Assembly: GCA_032207245.1 (NCBI GenBank)
Contig: CM063509.1
Location: forward strand, 395,501-459,500
DNA: 64,000 nt
DNA from: Pardosa pseudoannulata
Taxonomy: Eukaryota; Arthropoda; Arachnida; Araneae; Lycosidae
Reading direction: 5' to 3'
Shown here: positions 46,167-57,990 of the stretch, piece by piece
Numbering within the stretch: position 1 is the first letter of the stretch
Layout: each line of letters starts with the position of its first letter
The notes under the pieces: model-generated
What the model was told of the DNA's origin: nothing
Databases searched by the model: none
Seen by the model: the letters and a program-made list of their open reading frames with translations, nothing else
Made by a program: the position numbers and the translations under genes

Positions 46167-46337
46167 AACTCGGCGGAGAAAAAGTATCGTTTTTGAGAGA
46201 CGTTAAAGAGTCCGCTATAAAACCCATTAGAAATCACTCATCAGGCCCCCAAATGAAAGAAAAATAGCTACTGTCCTGCTTACTTTTTTGTTTTCTATCG
46301 TTTAAAATCAAAATTAGAAAACTTGAAAATTCCTCAT

Positions 46338-46743
46338 TAATAATCTTTCTCAATCTCGCATTTTAACTATTATAATGCTTTCGTTTTACATAATCTACTA
46401 CTATAAAAGTTTAGGCTGATTCGAGAAGTTATTTACAAACATAATTTAACGAAAGATGCCATAAATATTTTATATTTTCTAAAGCATCTCACAGCGGCAA
46501 CTATTTAAAACCTATTTTATTAGAAAATTGTCAGAACTAAATAAGTACTCCGTACTCAAATAAATAAATAAAAATTATTTGTTAAAAAAATCAAAACTCA
46601 TGAAACTGGAAGAAAAAATATATAATCTTTCGGCTTTGCATCTTTCAATATATCGACGTTTAAAATACTCGAAAATGGGAAAATTGTTATAAGATTGTCA
46701 TATTTTATTTAAAAAAAAATCTCGAAAGACAAATTTTGGACTT
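46338..46743. other. AT-rich region, nothing recognised
   Basis: This lies between the THAP-bearing transposon and the first copy of the GTTAGTACCG module. No ORF or repeat was identified. Confidence 0.4.
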
Positions 46744-48548
46744 AAAAGTCATATAAAAATTTTGCTTTAAACGCAAAGTTTTGAAAAATGAAAGGAAAAA
46801 ATAAATTAAGTAAAATTTGAACTTACTGTCTCAACTATTTAGATACGTTAAAATGCAGAATTTACTGGAAAGAGAAAAAAAATTTAAACAGTAGAAAATA
46901 GTTATAACATTTTCCTAACTTTACTGTCAATACTCTTTTCTGATTTTTCGGGCTTTAAATTTCGAAACATTAATTAAAAAATACAAAAAAAATTTTTTAA
47001 TTAAAAAATTTTAAAACAGAATCTTGAAATATTGTAAAATTACTGTAAGAACTTTTGAAAAATAGCGTATTAAAAATAGCATCTTCCCTGTACTAGTAAT
47101 TGTAGTATACTTCCTATGCGTTAAAAGTAAACAAAATAGGATGCATTATAATAAGAAAAACACGTGGCCGAGAGAAATTATTAGTCCGACGCTCGCTCTC
47201 AGAGTCCAATTTAAAGAATGACGCTAGGTCAGCTAAAAAAAATTGGCGACTATCCTATTCGCCAATTTGGCATCAGTGAATCTCGCCAGAATGTGAGTAA
47301 ATTCCCAGCCAACCAAAGCAAAACGGCGCCAAAGCATAATGGGATTTTGTTTGAAAAAACATCTGTTCAGGTCTTCGAATTCATTTCTTTCCCCGCATTT
47401 TGCGGTAACCTGTATGGCATTATGAGGTCTGGTTTTCTAAGGTCCAGATGTTTACGTACATTTCCCCAGCCCCGCACCTACACGATCCAGTAAATTCAAA
47501 GGTGCCATTCGTTAGTACTTCGTTAGTACCGGTTAGTACCGCAAAAATTTCCGTTAGTACCGAATTTAAAATAAAATTATTACAATTTTTTATTGCGGGG
47601 CTGGGGAAATGCGAGCCCCGCACCTATGGAATTCCCCCCTTTCAAAGATGTCATTCGATAGTACTTCGTTAGTACCGCAAAAATTTTCGTTAGTACCGAA
47701 TTTGAAAAAAAATTATAGCCGTTTTTCTTTTCGGGGCTCTAGAAAGGTAAGCCCCGTAACAGCATAATTTTGCTTATATTTCCATATTCAAAGATGTCAT
47801 TCGTTAGTACTTCGTTAGTACTGGTAAGTACCGCAAAAAATTTCGTTAGTACCGAATTTAAAATAAAATTATTGCAATTTTTTATTACGGTCAAAAGCAT
47901 TTCCCCAGCCCCGCACCTACACGACCCAGTAAATTCAAAGGTGCCATTCGTTAGTACTTCTTTAGTACTGTTTAGTACCGCAAAACTTTTCGTTAGTACC
48001 GAATTTAAAATAAATTTATTGCAATTTTTTATTGCGGGGCTGGGGAAATGCGAGCCCCGCACCTATGGAATTCCCCCCTTTCAAAGATGTCATTCGATAG
48101 TACTTCGTTAGTACCGGTTAGTACCTCAAAAATTTTCGTTAGTACCGAATTTGAAAAAAAAATTATAGCCGTTTTTCTTTTCGGGGCTCTAGAAAGTTAA
48201 GCCCCACAACAGCATAATTTTGCTTATATTTCCACATTCAAAGATGTCATTCGTTAGTACTTCGTTAGTACTGGTAAATACCGCAAAAAATTTCGTTAGT
48301 ACCGAATTTAAAATAAAATTATTGCAATTTTTTATTACGGTCAAAAGCATTTATAGCTTTTGCATTTTCATAGGTGCCATTCGTACCGGTACTTCGTTAG
48401 TACCGGTTAGTACCGCAAAAAATTTCGTTAGTACCGATTTTGAAAAAAAAATATAGCCATTTTTCTTTTCGGGGCTTTAAAAAGGTAAGCCCCACAACAG
48501 CATAGTTTTACTTACATATCCCAATTCAAAGATGTCATTCGTTAGTAC
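46744..48548. repeat. GTTAGTACCG module, copy 1
   Basis: From AAAAGTCATATAAAAATTTTGC onward this matches 57990 onward almost base for base for about 1.35 kb (offset 11245, later 11255 because copy 1 lacks 10 bases near 47680). The right half is a tandem set of about 150-bp units. Each carries two to four GTTAGTAC motifs followed by CGCAAAAATTT and CGAATTTAAAATAAAATTATTGCAA, often with a GCGGGGCTGGGG hairpin partner. Unit starts are near 47503, 47652, 47796, 47946, 48090, 48245, 48385 and 48537. No flanking inverted repeats were found for this copy. The ORFs within (47218-47493, 47448-47672, 47739-48111 and others) read through the repeat units and are not genes. Confidence 0.85.
47246..47272. 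repeat. Hairpin ATTGGCGA / TCGCCAAT in copy 1
   Basis: AATTGGCGAC and TTCGCCAATT face each other around a short loop (CTATCCTAT), giving a strong GC-containing stem at the start of the GC-rich part of the module. The same hairpin is at about 58491-58517 in copy 2. Confidence 0.65.
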
Positions 48549-48878
48549 ATTAAGTTGATATGACAGCTCTATAAAATTACCTAGGGATAAAAAAAAATGC
48601 ATATGTCTAACTCATATGCATTGGGAATCAATTATTTCTGAAATAACAGTGTATGGGAGGAAGTATTCATTAAAAACTAAGCGACATTTATAACAATAAT
48701 TATTTCTTGACTCAGAAAGGAGGCAGGGAGAAAAAGATATAATCTATCGTACTTATTTTTTTAAGTCAAATCCCATTTTCTAAACAGTTTTATTTATTGT
48801 ATTTTACTGTGTACTAGAATTTTATTCTCTAGCATGCATCAGTGCATGCTCTACATGTTGACTGGCTACGTCACTGTG

Positions 48879-48944
<66 letters not shown>

Positions 48945-49475
48945 AATCTGCTGGTATGATTCGTTAATATAACTGTTACTATGTCAAATCCAGTATAATA
49001 TTTGACTATTTTAAGATTAGTCGTTTAATCTAACAGCATTAAGTTAAATAACAATATGAAAATTGTGAAAATTCACACAGTAAAGCTAAGAATTTACTAC
49101 TATACTTGTAATAAGATTCAGCAGGATAAACATATAGATCTGTCTGGGTGGGGAAAGACGAGTTTCAGCGGGTATCACATTACTCTCAAAGACAATTTAC
49201 TACCCAAATGCACTTTTCCCCCTTTCTTGGGGGTGAAATCTGTTTTCCTTGGCCTATCCCCTTTTTGAAGGAAACTGGTATAATGTTCCGTAGTTGGTCA
49301 AGGAACTTGAGATGTTTTTATGACACTGATTTTGTGCATCTTTATCAAACGCTCTTAAAGTACTTTCATTTACGGTGTTGATTCCAAACTATTTTGACCG
49401 TTGTGTTATTTTATAATATCATGAATATATTTAAATCTGTGTAAATGACTTTTCGTTTGCTTCCTTGAGTATAAT
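48549..49475. other. AT-rich region with (CA)n(TA)n microsatellite
   Basis: The stretch 48880-48945 is CA repeat followed by TA repeat. The rest shows no repeat partner. The ORFs at 49056-49381 have no family resemblance. It is the region upstream of the decayed transposase gene starting at 49491, and no promoter motif was recognised. Confidence 0.45.
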
Positions 49476-49490
49476 TTGATTGTTTCAAAA

Positions 49491-52400
49491 ATGCCGAAAA
49501 AGCCTCTTGTAGAAAAACACGATCTAGAAAACGCTTTCTTAGCTTACAGAAATGAAATTACAGATGCTGAAGACCGTATAAATCCACCGACCTGCAACAT
49601 TTGGAATGAAATATGTAATTATCTGAAAAACATCTATACTGCAAAATATCTGTATGTGTACGTAAAACAAAATAGAGGAAATATATGGGAAAAATTAGGA
49701 ATTGAGAAAAAAGCCAAGACATCCCGACTAGATTTTTGTAATTTGAATTATGAATAACTTCAAGATAAATCCAATTTAAGTAATAAATCTGCTTTAACAA
49801 GTGATGTTGATGAAGACTCTCAAGAAATAGAATTTAGTATCACATTAACTTCAGAAGAGTGGGATTTAATTAAACCCACAGAAAGAAAATATAAAGGATT
49901 AAATAACTATCGCCAATATAATATTTTACCGCCTCATATATGGACATCAATAATCAATGAACATTTTTGGGAGGCATGTTCTTTGCCATGCTGTTTGACA
50001 TTTAAAAGAGCCCAAGTCAAAACTAATTCATTTCCATTTATCAACATCATTGGTCATTGCAGTAGTTGCAATTCTAAATTTCATGGATTTATTGAAATTG
50101 AACCAAGAGAAAATGCAACAGCAGTCTTTAAGTGCTTCTATTCTAGGGACTTTAAAAACTGTGATACAAAACACAAACGGCGGATGATTGGGAAAACTAA
50201 ATTATCTGCTTATGATGAAGTATGCCAAAGAAATGCATCTGCTACACTTTACAGAAATGTTACAGCTGCAAAAATTATGAAATTTGGAGATCCTGAACCA
50301 TCACATTTGCCAACTTTAAATGCTCTCCGCATCATGAAATGTAAAGACAGAAAAAAGATTACATACATGATAACCCAATTATAGCTATTAATGTTATGAT
50401 GCACAGTCCACAGTTTAAAGGGACTATTAGAGCTCTAGGTTATGATCCCTTTTATGTGCATTATTGGATGCTATCTCAGACTCAGGTTTATAATACTTAC
50501 TGTAAAGAACAAAATTATACGAAAATATGTATAGATGCTACGGGAAGTGTTGTAAAAAAGTTAGCGCGGCCATTTAATGCAACTTCGGGACATATTTTCC
50601 TTTACGAAGTAGCTATTCTTGATGAAATTTCAAACATGCAATATTCGGTTTGCAACATGTTATCCGAAACGCATGACAATAATTCCATTTATAATTGGCT
50701 TATAAGTTGGATAAGAAGCGGGGCCCTATCTCCTAAAGAAGTTATCTGCGACCATTCCATAGCACTATTATCTGCTTGCGTGAGAGCATTCACACAATAC
50801 TCCAGTTTAGTTGATTATTTAAATACGTGCTGCATTCTTGTCTTAAACAAAAAAGGCCAAGGATCAAAAGAAGTGCCCAGATGCTACATACGTTGTGATG
50901 TAGCACATACTATGAAAATTATTTCTTCGTGGCTTTGTCTAAAAGGACAAAGTTTTCGGACAAGAAATTTTTACATCAGATGTATGGCTCAAATTGTTAT
51001 AAGTAACAATATTAAAGATGTCGAAGAAATTCTTAGAGCACTTTTAATTGTTGCTCTAAGTGAAACCGAAGGTTTAAATTTGGAAAATGGAGAGCCAACT
51101 CACTGCGAAATTTCTAAATTAATGTTAAAGCGTCGCATTGCCCATGGCTTGCCCGAAAAGGGTGTCAAAGGCAATTTGATTACTTTAATTGAAGAGTAAA
51201 AAGATGAGGCTAATGTACTTGACGTATGCAAGGAATTTGAAACAAAAACTAATCTGAAAAAATGTTCTTTCTTTGAAAATTGGATCGATGAAATAGTGGA
51301 CTCATGTCATAAAAAAATAGAAGGGGAAGAAGGAGACCATGACAATTTACAATTTATGCCTAGTCTATTAAAATATATTAGAGAGTTTCTAAAAAAATTA
51401 CCTCTGTGGTCTGCAATCATGGTTCCAATATTTGGATATGGAACTAAAAGTAGCAGTAGTGCACCCGTAGAGGGAAATTTTAACATCATAAAAAAACATA
51501 TTTTTTCAAAAGAAAGCTTGCCTCTAAGAAGTGATATATTTTTTAACCACCATTTGAAATATCTAGAAGGCCGAATGAAATTAGTTGCAGCTGCGCAGTG
51601 CGAAAGGAATGAGATGATTAACAAATCTTCAGTTAGTTCAGTCACCTCAGCTGAGAAAATTACCCCACTTAATATTGAAAATAATTATAAATTGAATAAT
51701 TTAGATGACACAAATATTTTAAATAGGTCTTCTTGTATGCCCTCATCATGCATAGCATGCAGTAATAGACATTTCCCTTTAGGCTCACATCAGTGTACAA
51801 TATGTGGCACCGCTGTACATTTGCTCCATGGGTGTTCACAACCACTTGACTGTGACTTAGCTGATGGCTACGGTGATAAAAGGATATGTAGAAAATGTCA
51901 CAGTCAAGTAACATGAAAAGGGAAGACCGTATTTTAGAAAATTGGAAAGGCCTTGCACTTAAAAAAAAAAAAAAAAAAAAAAAAAAACGAAAAAGGCAGT
52001 CTTATCTAGAGCCTCTAAGAGAATTTGAATTCATAGACTTATCTTCTAAAAAATCGTCGGTGGAAATTGGCCTACTACGGAACGGTAATTTAAACTTAAA
52101 ACCACTGAAATTTGAAGGTTTGAACTATATTTTAACAAATACATGTGCATATGATTCTTTATTTCAAATTTTAGCCTCTTCTTTTGTAGATAGTGAAGTA
52201 TATAGATCATATGTAGAAGATTTCTTCACTCCCGAAGGATTATTTGCACTTATAGGGGACATTGCAAGAGGACGTATAAACAAAAGAACTTATTTTATAC
52301 GTGCTATTATAATGAAAACCTTTTGCTATGCTGAGAGATTACCGAATAATATTTTGAAATTGCAGTGTGCAAGCACCATTAGGAAAGCAGCCGAAAATAT

Positions 52401-52938
52401 ATTTTCCGAGTATCCATCGGTACAAGAGAAAACAATATGTACAAAATGTAAAAATAATAGCATTTTCAAACGCCCTGTTATTTCCCTATTAATATCAAAA
52501 GATCAAGTAAAAGACTTAAATGCAATCTTAAATGAAGAATTAAAAGATGTAGAATGCCACTGCACGGAGATTGTAAATGATGGAGTGTTCTGTGTTGGTA
52601 TCAATAAAAGAACAATAGAAGCAAACTCTAAACACATAATAATTGAATGAGTTCAAAAATTACCAATTCTAAATAGTGATAGTGACATAATGAAGGATTT
52701 AAGATTTCCATTGAATGAACTTCCCCCCAAAATTGCCATTTCTAGTCAAGAGTATCTATTAAGAGGCATTGTCAGCTTTCAAGGTGACCACATGCTACAT
52801 GATGAAATTGGTCACTATGTAGCTTTATGTAAGCGTCCAAACGAGCAGTGGGAGCTTTATAACGACCTGAACACCAAAAGAAAGAATTATCAAAGACTCA
52901 AAATGGTACCATGTCAATGCTTAATATATACTGTATAA
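49491..52938 (+). pseudogene. Transposase-like protein with C-terminal ubiquitin-hydrolase-like domain
   Basis: Five open pieces on plus read as one gene of about 1150 codons. Premature stops are at 49755 (TAA), 51197 (TAA) and 52648 (TGA). Frame changes occur near 50351-50357 (A run) and near 51900. N-terminal 90 residues: unknown domain. 50525-50775: RNase H-like fold motifs (ICIDATGS and VICDHS) resembling transposase Asp motifs, then CDVAHTMK near 50895. 51740-51900: zinc cluster with CIAC, CTIC, HGCS and CRKC. 51961-51987: 27 A's encoding a Lys run. 52138-52167: NTCAYDSLFQ, and 52810-52827: GHYVAL then WELYNDL, the Cys and His boxes of ubiquitin C-terminal hydrolases. I do not know the transposon superfamily. 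It is not functional as it stands. Confidence 0.65.
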
Positions 52939-53159
52939 TTATTATAATCAGTAGTTTTGAGTTATTTTGCTCGAACTAGTTCAACAAATAATATTTCCTT
53001 CTGCATAAATAAGTTCCTTAATTCCAAAAAACTAAAAGAAATTTAAAGAACCTAGATATTAGTTAGAAAGTTCATTTGGGACCCCTTAAAATCATTTTTC
53101 TTCATACTCTAGTTTCTGTTTAATTGTTGCATTTATTTGTTTCATGTCTGTGCCTTTAT
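52939..53159. other. Spacer downstream of transposase-like pseudogene
   Basis: AT-rich with no ORF. Its right part is a diverged first unit of the 181-bp tandem repeat that follows. Confidence 0.4.
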
Positions 53160-53810
53160 ATACTTTTTTGAATAGTGTAATCAGTGATATTAGATAATGT
53201 AACTCTGAATTTTGATGATCTCATCAGATAGATTGTTCGTATTATTGATTTTATGAAAATTAACTTGTTTATAATCATTTTTCTGTATATTATAATTTCT
53301 TTTTAATTGTTGCTTTCAATTTATATTTGGGCCATTATATACTTTATTACTTGGTCTAATATTTGGTTTTAGAAAATGCAACTCTTCGAATTTTGATAAT
53401 TTCATCAGCTAGATTGTTTGTATTATTGATTTTATGAAAATTAACTTGTTTATAATCATTTTTCTGTATATTATAGTTTCTTTTTAATTGTTGCTTTCAA
53501 TTTATATTTGGGCCATTATATACTTTATTACTTGGTCTAATATTTGGTTTTAGAAAATGCAACTCTTCGAATTTTGATAATTTCATCAGCTAGATTGTTT
53601 GTATTATTGATTTTATGAAAATTAACTTGTTTATAATCATTTTTTTTGTATATTACGTTTTTTTTAATTGTTACTTTAATTTGTTTCATATTTGTGGCAT
53701 TATATACTTCTTTGAGTAGTGTAATCACTGGTATTAGATACAACTCTTCGAATTTCGATAATCTCACCAGCTAAGTTGTTTGCATTATTGATCTTTTTAA
53801 GAAAATTAAT
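53160..53810. repeat. Tandem repeat, 181-bp period, about 3.5 copies
   Basis: The phrase TTGGTCTAATATTTGGTTTTAGAAAATGCAACTCTTCG occurs at 53351 and again at 53532, 181 bases apart, with the units between almost identical. A more diverged copy precedes (GTAATCAGTGATATTAGATAATG near 53180) and another follows (GTAATCACTGGTATTAGATACAACTC near 53720). Two near-identical central units and worn outer units suggest recent amplification of an older pair. The ORF at 53537-53767 lies inside the repeat and is not a gene. Confidence 0.85.
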
Positions 53811-55130
53811 TTGTTTATTGATGTTATAATCGGATAATTTGTTTATATTAATCTATTTACGAAAATTATCGACGTTGTAAATTGTTTATTTAAATGTGCT
53901 GGTGAAAAACTTTAACATATTTTTAAAATTTCGTTCACTGATTGGTTATCTTTTTGAAATTTTCCACAATAATATTTCATTTTACAAGAAAGCTTGTCAT
54001 TTATACTAAATTCTTATTCTATATAATGGTAAGAGTATAATTATAATTGTAAAATACTTTATTAGAATCTGCATCTCAGACTAAAAGTGCGAAGGGATTG
54101 GAGAATCCTATCTTGATCCAATAATCTGTCTAATAATGATATAATATATCATCTTATTAATTATTTTCTTAGCATTAATTTTTCTGTACATTATTGATTT
54201 TAAAACATTTTTAAATTTATATGTGTGGTATAATAATTTTGTTTTGAGTATCTAATATATTTTTGTTATCTAATATATTACTGAATTTGCAACAATAATT
54301 CTGTAAGTAGCATTAGTAATTTTGTTCTTTAATAAATTAACATTTTTTGCTTTAATTTTGGTATATATATATAATATAAGAGCATATATTTCTAATTTCA
54401 AGATTTTAAAAAATGCTCCTAATTGTTCACTTTTCTGTCACTTTAAAGCATATTTTTTAGTTATAATTAACATGCCCCACATAATTATGGATACCAAAAC
54501 TTCATTGTTTTGATACAACTCTTCATCTTTTGGTTATTTTATAGATATATCATGATTACTGTATAAACATCGAGGTTAGATTTCCTTATTTGCCATTTCA
54601 AGATTGTTTAGGTGTTTTCCAGATAAGAGATTCAAAACAAGTTGCATATGTTGTTTAGTACAGCTTTTAAATTTACTGACTTTTAGACTAACTGATAATT
54701 TGATACATGAAAATCTGAATAATGGTTTCCTGGTATATTACTGATATTTTTTTCAGAAATATAACATAATATATAGTTAATAGGCATTAACAAATGTAAT
54801 AATTTTTAGTCTCTGCGTCTTTATCTTAAACACAATATACTGAATATTAATTGATGTAAAATATACACATTTAAATATCAACTATAGTAAATATTCAATA
54901 AAAAATTAATTATTTACTAGTCAATTTATAAAAATATTAATGTAATATTTAAAAAGCTCAGGCGCACTCTATTGCAGAAATAAATATTATTAGTGTCCTA
55001 CTTTTTTTTTTTTATCTAGTTCGATACGTTTCTTACACCAAATAACTTAGAAAACCTTAAATAAGAGAAATAATGCAACGCTAGTTATGTCTTTCGAAGA
55101 GTTAGTCGTAACATTTCTTTCTCACACTAT
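53811..55130. other. AT-rich region, nothing recognised
   Basis: No ORF or structured repeat was identified. The ORF at 54322-54513 is low-complexity. Confidence 0.4.
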
Positions 55131-55600
55131 GATTGCTAACAATAATCAGAGAGCATTTTTTTGTTTTGTTATTGTAGTAAATGGGAGACACCTCTAGTCC
55201 CTTGAAATTTATGACCAGGCCATTTGATTTTCCTCGGAAGTGGCTGAATTCTCTCGCTGGATCCGCTAATTAACTTGGCAGTGCCACAGAAAGCATATTG
55301 GGGGTCGCCATAACAAAATTTGGGGGTTCACGCCTTTGGTGGTCAACAAGACCATACTTTACTAACTTGACAGTTCTCTCACAACATGATGTTAAGAGAG
55401 ATAAGCAAACTGAGCTTGACTAATCCCCCCTCACTAAAAAGGGAAGAGGTGGGGTTGCTTGACACCCAATGAGTCCCTTTAAAACCACCTGCATCTTATG
55501 GGAGGTCCACAATTTTTATGACTGGACATTCTGCTCCTTCTTTCTATCCCCTTAATCTCCAAAACAGCTTTTATCTCATGAAGAAAAATATAGAACCAAC
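55131..55600. repeat. GC-richer segment, probable unknown interspersed repeat
   Basis: This block is markedly richer in GC than both flanks and contains G-tracts (TTGGGGGTCGCC, AAATTTGGGGGTTCACG) and C-tracts. There is no open frame and no splice structure I trust. Composition unlike its neighbours suggests an inserted element or a non-coding exon. I see no terminal repeats. Confidence 0.35.
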
Positions 55601-56119
55601 ACGGAAAAGAGACAAAATAATCTGAGCATGCTTAAACATAACGGTTTTAAAATAAAAATAATGTTGCAATTGAATAGTAGATAATGCTGTATTATATATT
55701 CTAAATTTAAATGAACAGCATTACGGATTAAATTTAAGCACATTTTACTAAATTTATCGTAATTAAGATTCTAATATTTCGTTATAAATGTTAAACACTT
55801 CAAATAAAGTTTAAACGAAAAAAAAAATTAGAAGATTACAAATGCTTTAAGAAAATATAATATTTATGTTTTCATAGTATACCACAAATTTTGGTTTTAA
55901 ATGTTGAAATTTAATGTGTGTGACGTACCTGAAGGTATTTCTTTCTGTTTCCAGACCAAAAACTTTATTTTAACTTAACGTTTAGCATGTTCTTTGTTAC
56001 ATAATTTGTTTTGGTTTTCTTCTCATCTGTGCAGTTTAATTTAATCCGCTTCACAGTAGTAATGAGCTATTCCTATGCAAACGGGTCAGAGACAATTTAA
56101 GTGATGATACGCAGAGATC

Positions 56120-56385
56120 TTTAGTATTTTGCTAAGCTGGGACTTGTGGGATACCTATGGAGGCATATCCAATGATGATAAAACTGCAAAAACTGTTGTT
56201 CAAACCTAATCTAACAAAGCTTTTTGACATGAAAAATAAATTGAACCGAGTGTTTGACCACGGGGGGTGGGACTTTTAGGACACCTTTGGGGGTGATTTG
56301 GGACACTTTAAGTGTTGATCAAATGCCAAAAATAATTGATCGAATTTGATCTAACGACGTTTTTCTGAATGAATTATAGTTCCTA
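56120..56385. repeat. Imperfect direct duplication of about 130 bp
   Basis: The first unit has GCTGGGACTTGTGGGATACC, then TTCAAACCTAATCTAACAAAGCTTTTTGACATGAA. The second has GGTGGGACTTTTAGGACACC, then ATCGAATTTGATCTAACGACGTTTTTCTGAATGAA in the same order. It could be part of a decayed array or element; no coding frame. Confidence 0.55.
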
Positions 56386-56828
56386 TTTATACGATCATTT
56401 TCAAAAATCCATACAGTTACTTACTCCCTGCATATTTTCTTATATATTTTTTCAAACAAATGATCAAACTATGAAGTATGTTGATCAAGTGAGATTTATA
56501 GATGATAAAACAGATTAGATACTTCGAAATGTTCACTTCCATAATTGAAGGAGGGCGAGGGGTTAATAAAACTGCTAAATGACAGCCTGTGATATGTACT
56601 CATTTAACTAATATATGCAACTTATTGTTGAATACAATTACTAATCATTGTTAATTATATATTTCATAAAATTTTTATATTATTAAAAAAATTCTTTAGC
56701 AACTATGTAACTGCCCTCTTTACAAAAAAAAGGGAAGATCTTATGTCACATTGAACTATAATAAGCTAAAGTTTAGTCTATTAAATAAATGTATAATGTA
56801 ATACAAATACAAGGAAAACATAAGGTAC

Positions 56829-57584
<756 letters not shown>

Positions 57585-57990
57585 TCTCTCCCGTACGTGG
57601 AACTCAGAAATAGGGTAAATGCGGCAGATTACGTAGACCATTAATCTCCAATAAAAATAATAAGACAAACAGAGATATTTATAATACAAAATGTCTCTAA
57701 TCTAGAAATAGTACATTTTTTTTTTTTAAATTTAGGATTGATAACATAAGGATTGCTGTAAAATATTTGAAAAACTCAAGCTTCCTCTTAAAGTACGAAA
57801 CCTTTAAAATCCAGAAGAAATAGTTCGAAACAATTTCCATAGTTTTACATGTGTTTCATTAATAATAACTGAACCACTTCATGTAATAAGAGACTATAAT
57901 AAACTTAATTTAAATTCGGTGCTAACGAAATTTATATAATATAATTGGGACTAATAAAGTACTAATTAATGACAATTTTGAAATGCAAAA
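57585..57990 (+). repeat. Left long terminal inverted repeat
   Basis: Its reverse complement is 59599-60003. It contains a T run (57718-57727), TTAAAGTACGAAACC, and CCACTTCATGTAATAAGAG in the order mirrored on the right. The outermost bases CCCGTACG are part of a GC-rich tip. Confidence 0.85.

Larger units (their letters stand above)
44524..46337. mobile_element. Compact DNA transposon with THAP exon (ISL2EU-like), internally deleted
   Basis: The ends are GAGGAATTT (44526-44534) and its inverse AAATTCCTC (46327-46335). AT flanks both sides as a possible 2-bp target duplication. A second, longer inverted repeat of 24 bp with one mismatch (TGTGAYGTCATCGTTCATGCAGAC) lies at 44697-44720 and inverted at 46143-46166. 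It sits about 170 bases from each end, so the layout is symmetric. Two convergent first exons follow these repeats, each ending in a good splice donor, but no downstream exons fit in the 0.8 kb between. I infer a deletion derivative of an autonomous element that carried two convergent genes. Assignment to ISL2EU rests on recall of THAP plus a second gene and AT duplications in that group. Confidence 0.65.

Noticed and set aside
47218..47493. Identical 91-residue ORF also at 58463-58738
   Set aside because: The identity comes from the duplicated module. The frame ends in the repeat units, there is no recognisable domain, and all six frames here are similarly open.
47503..48548. Regularly spaced short repeats that might be taken for a CRISPR array
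   Set aside because: The units are about 150 bp, whole units are similar to each other (no unique spacers), no cas genes are present, and the DNA is eukaryotic.
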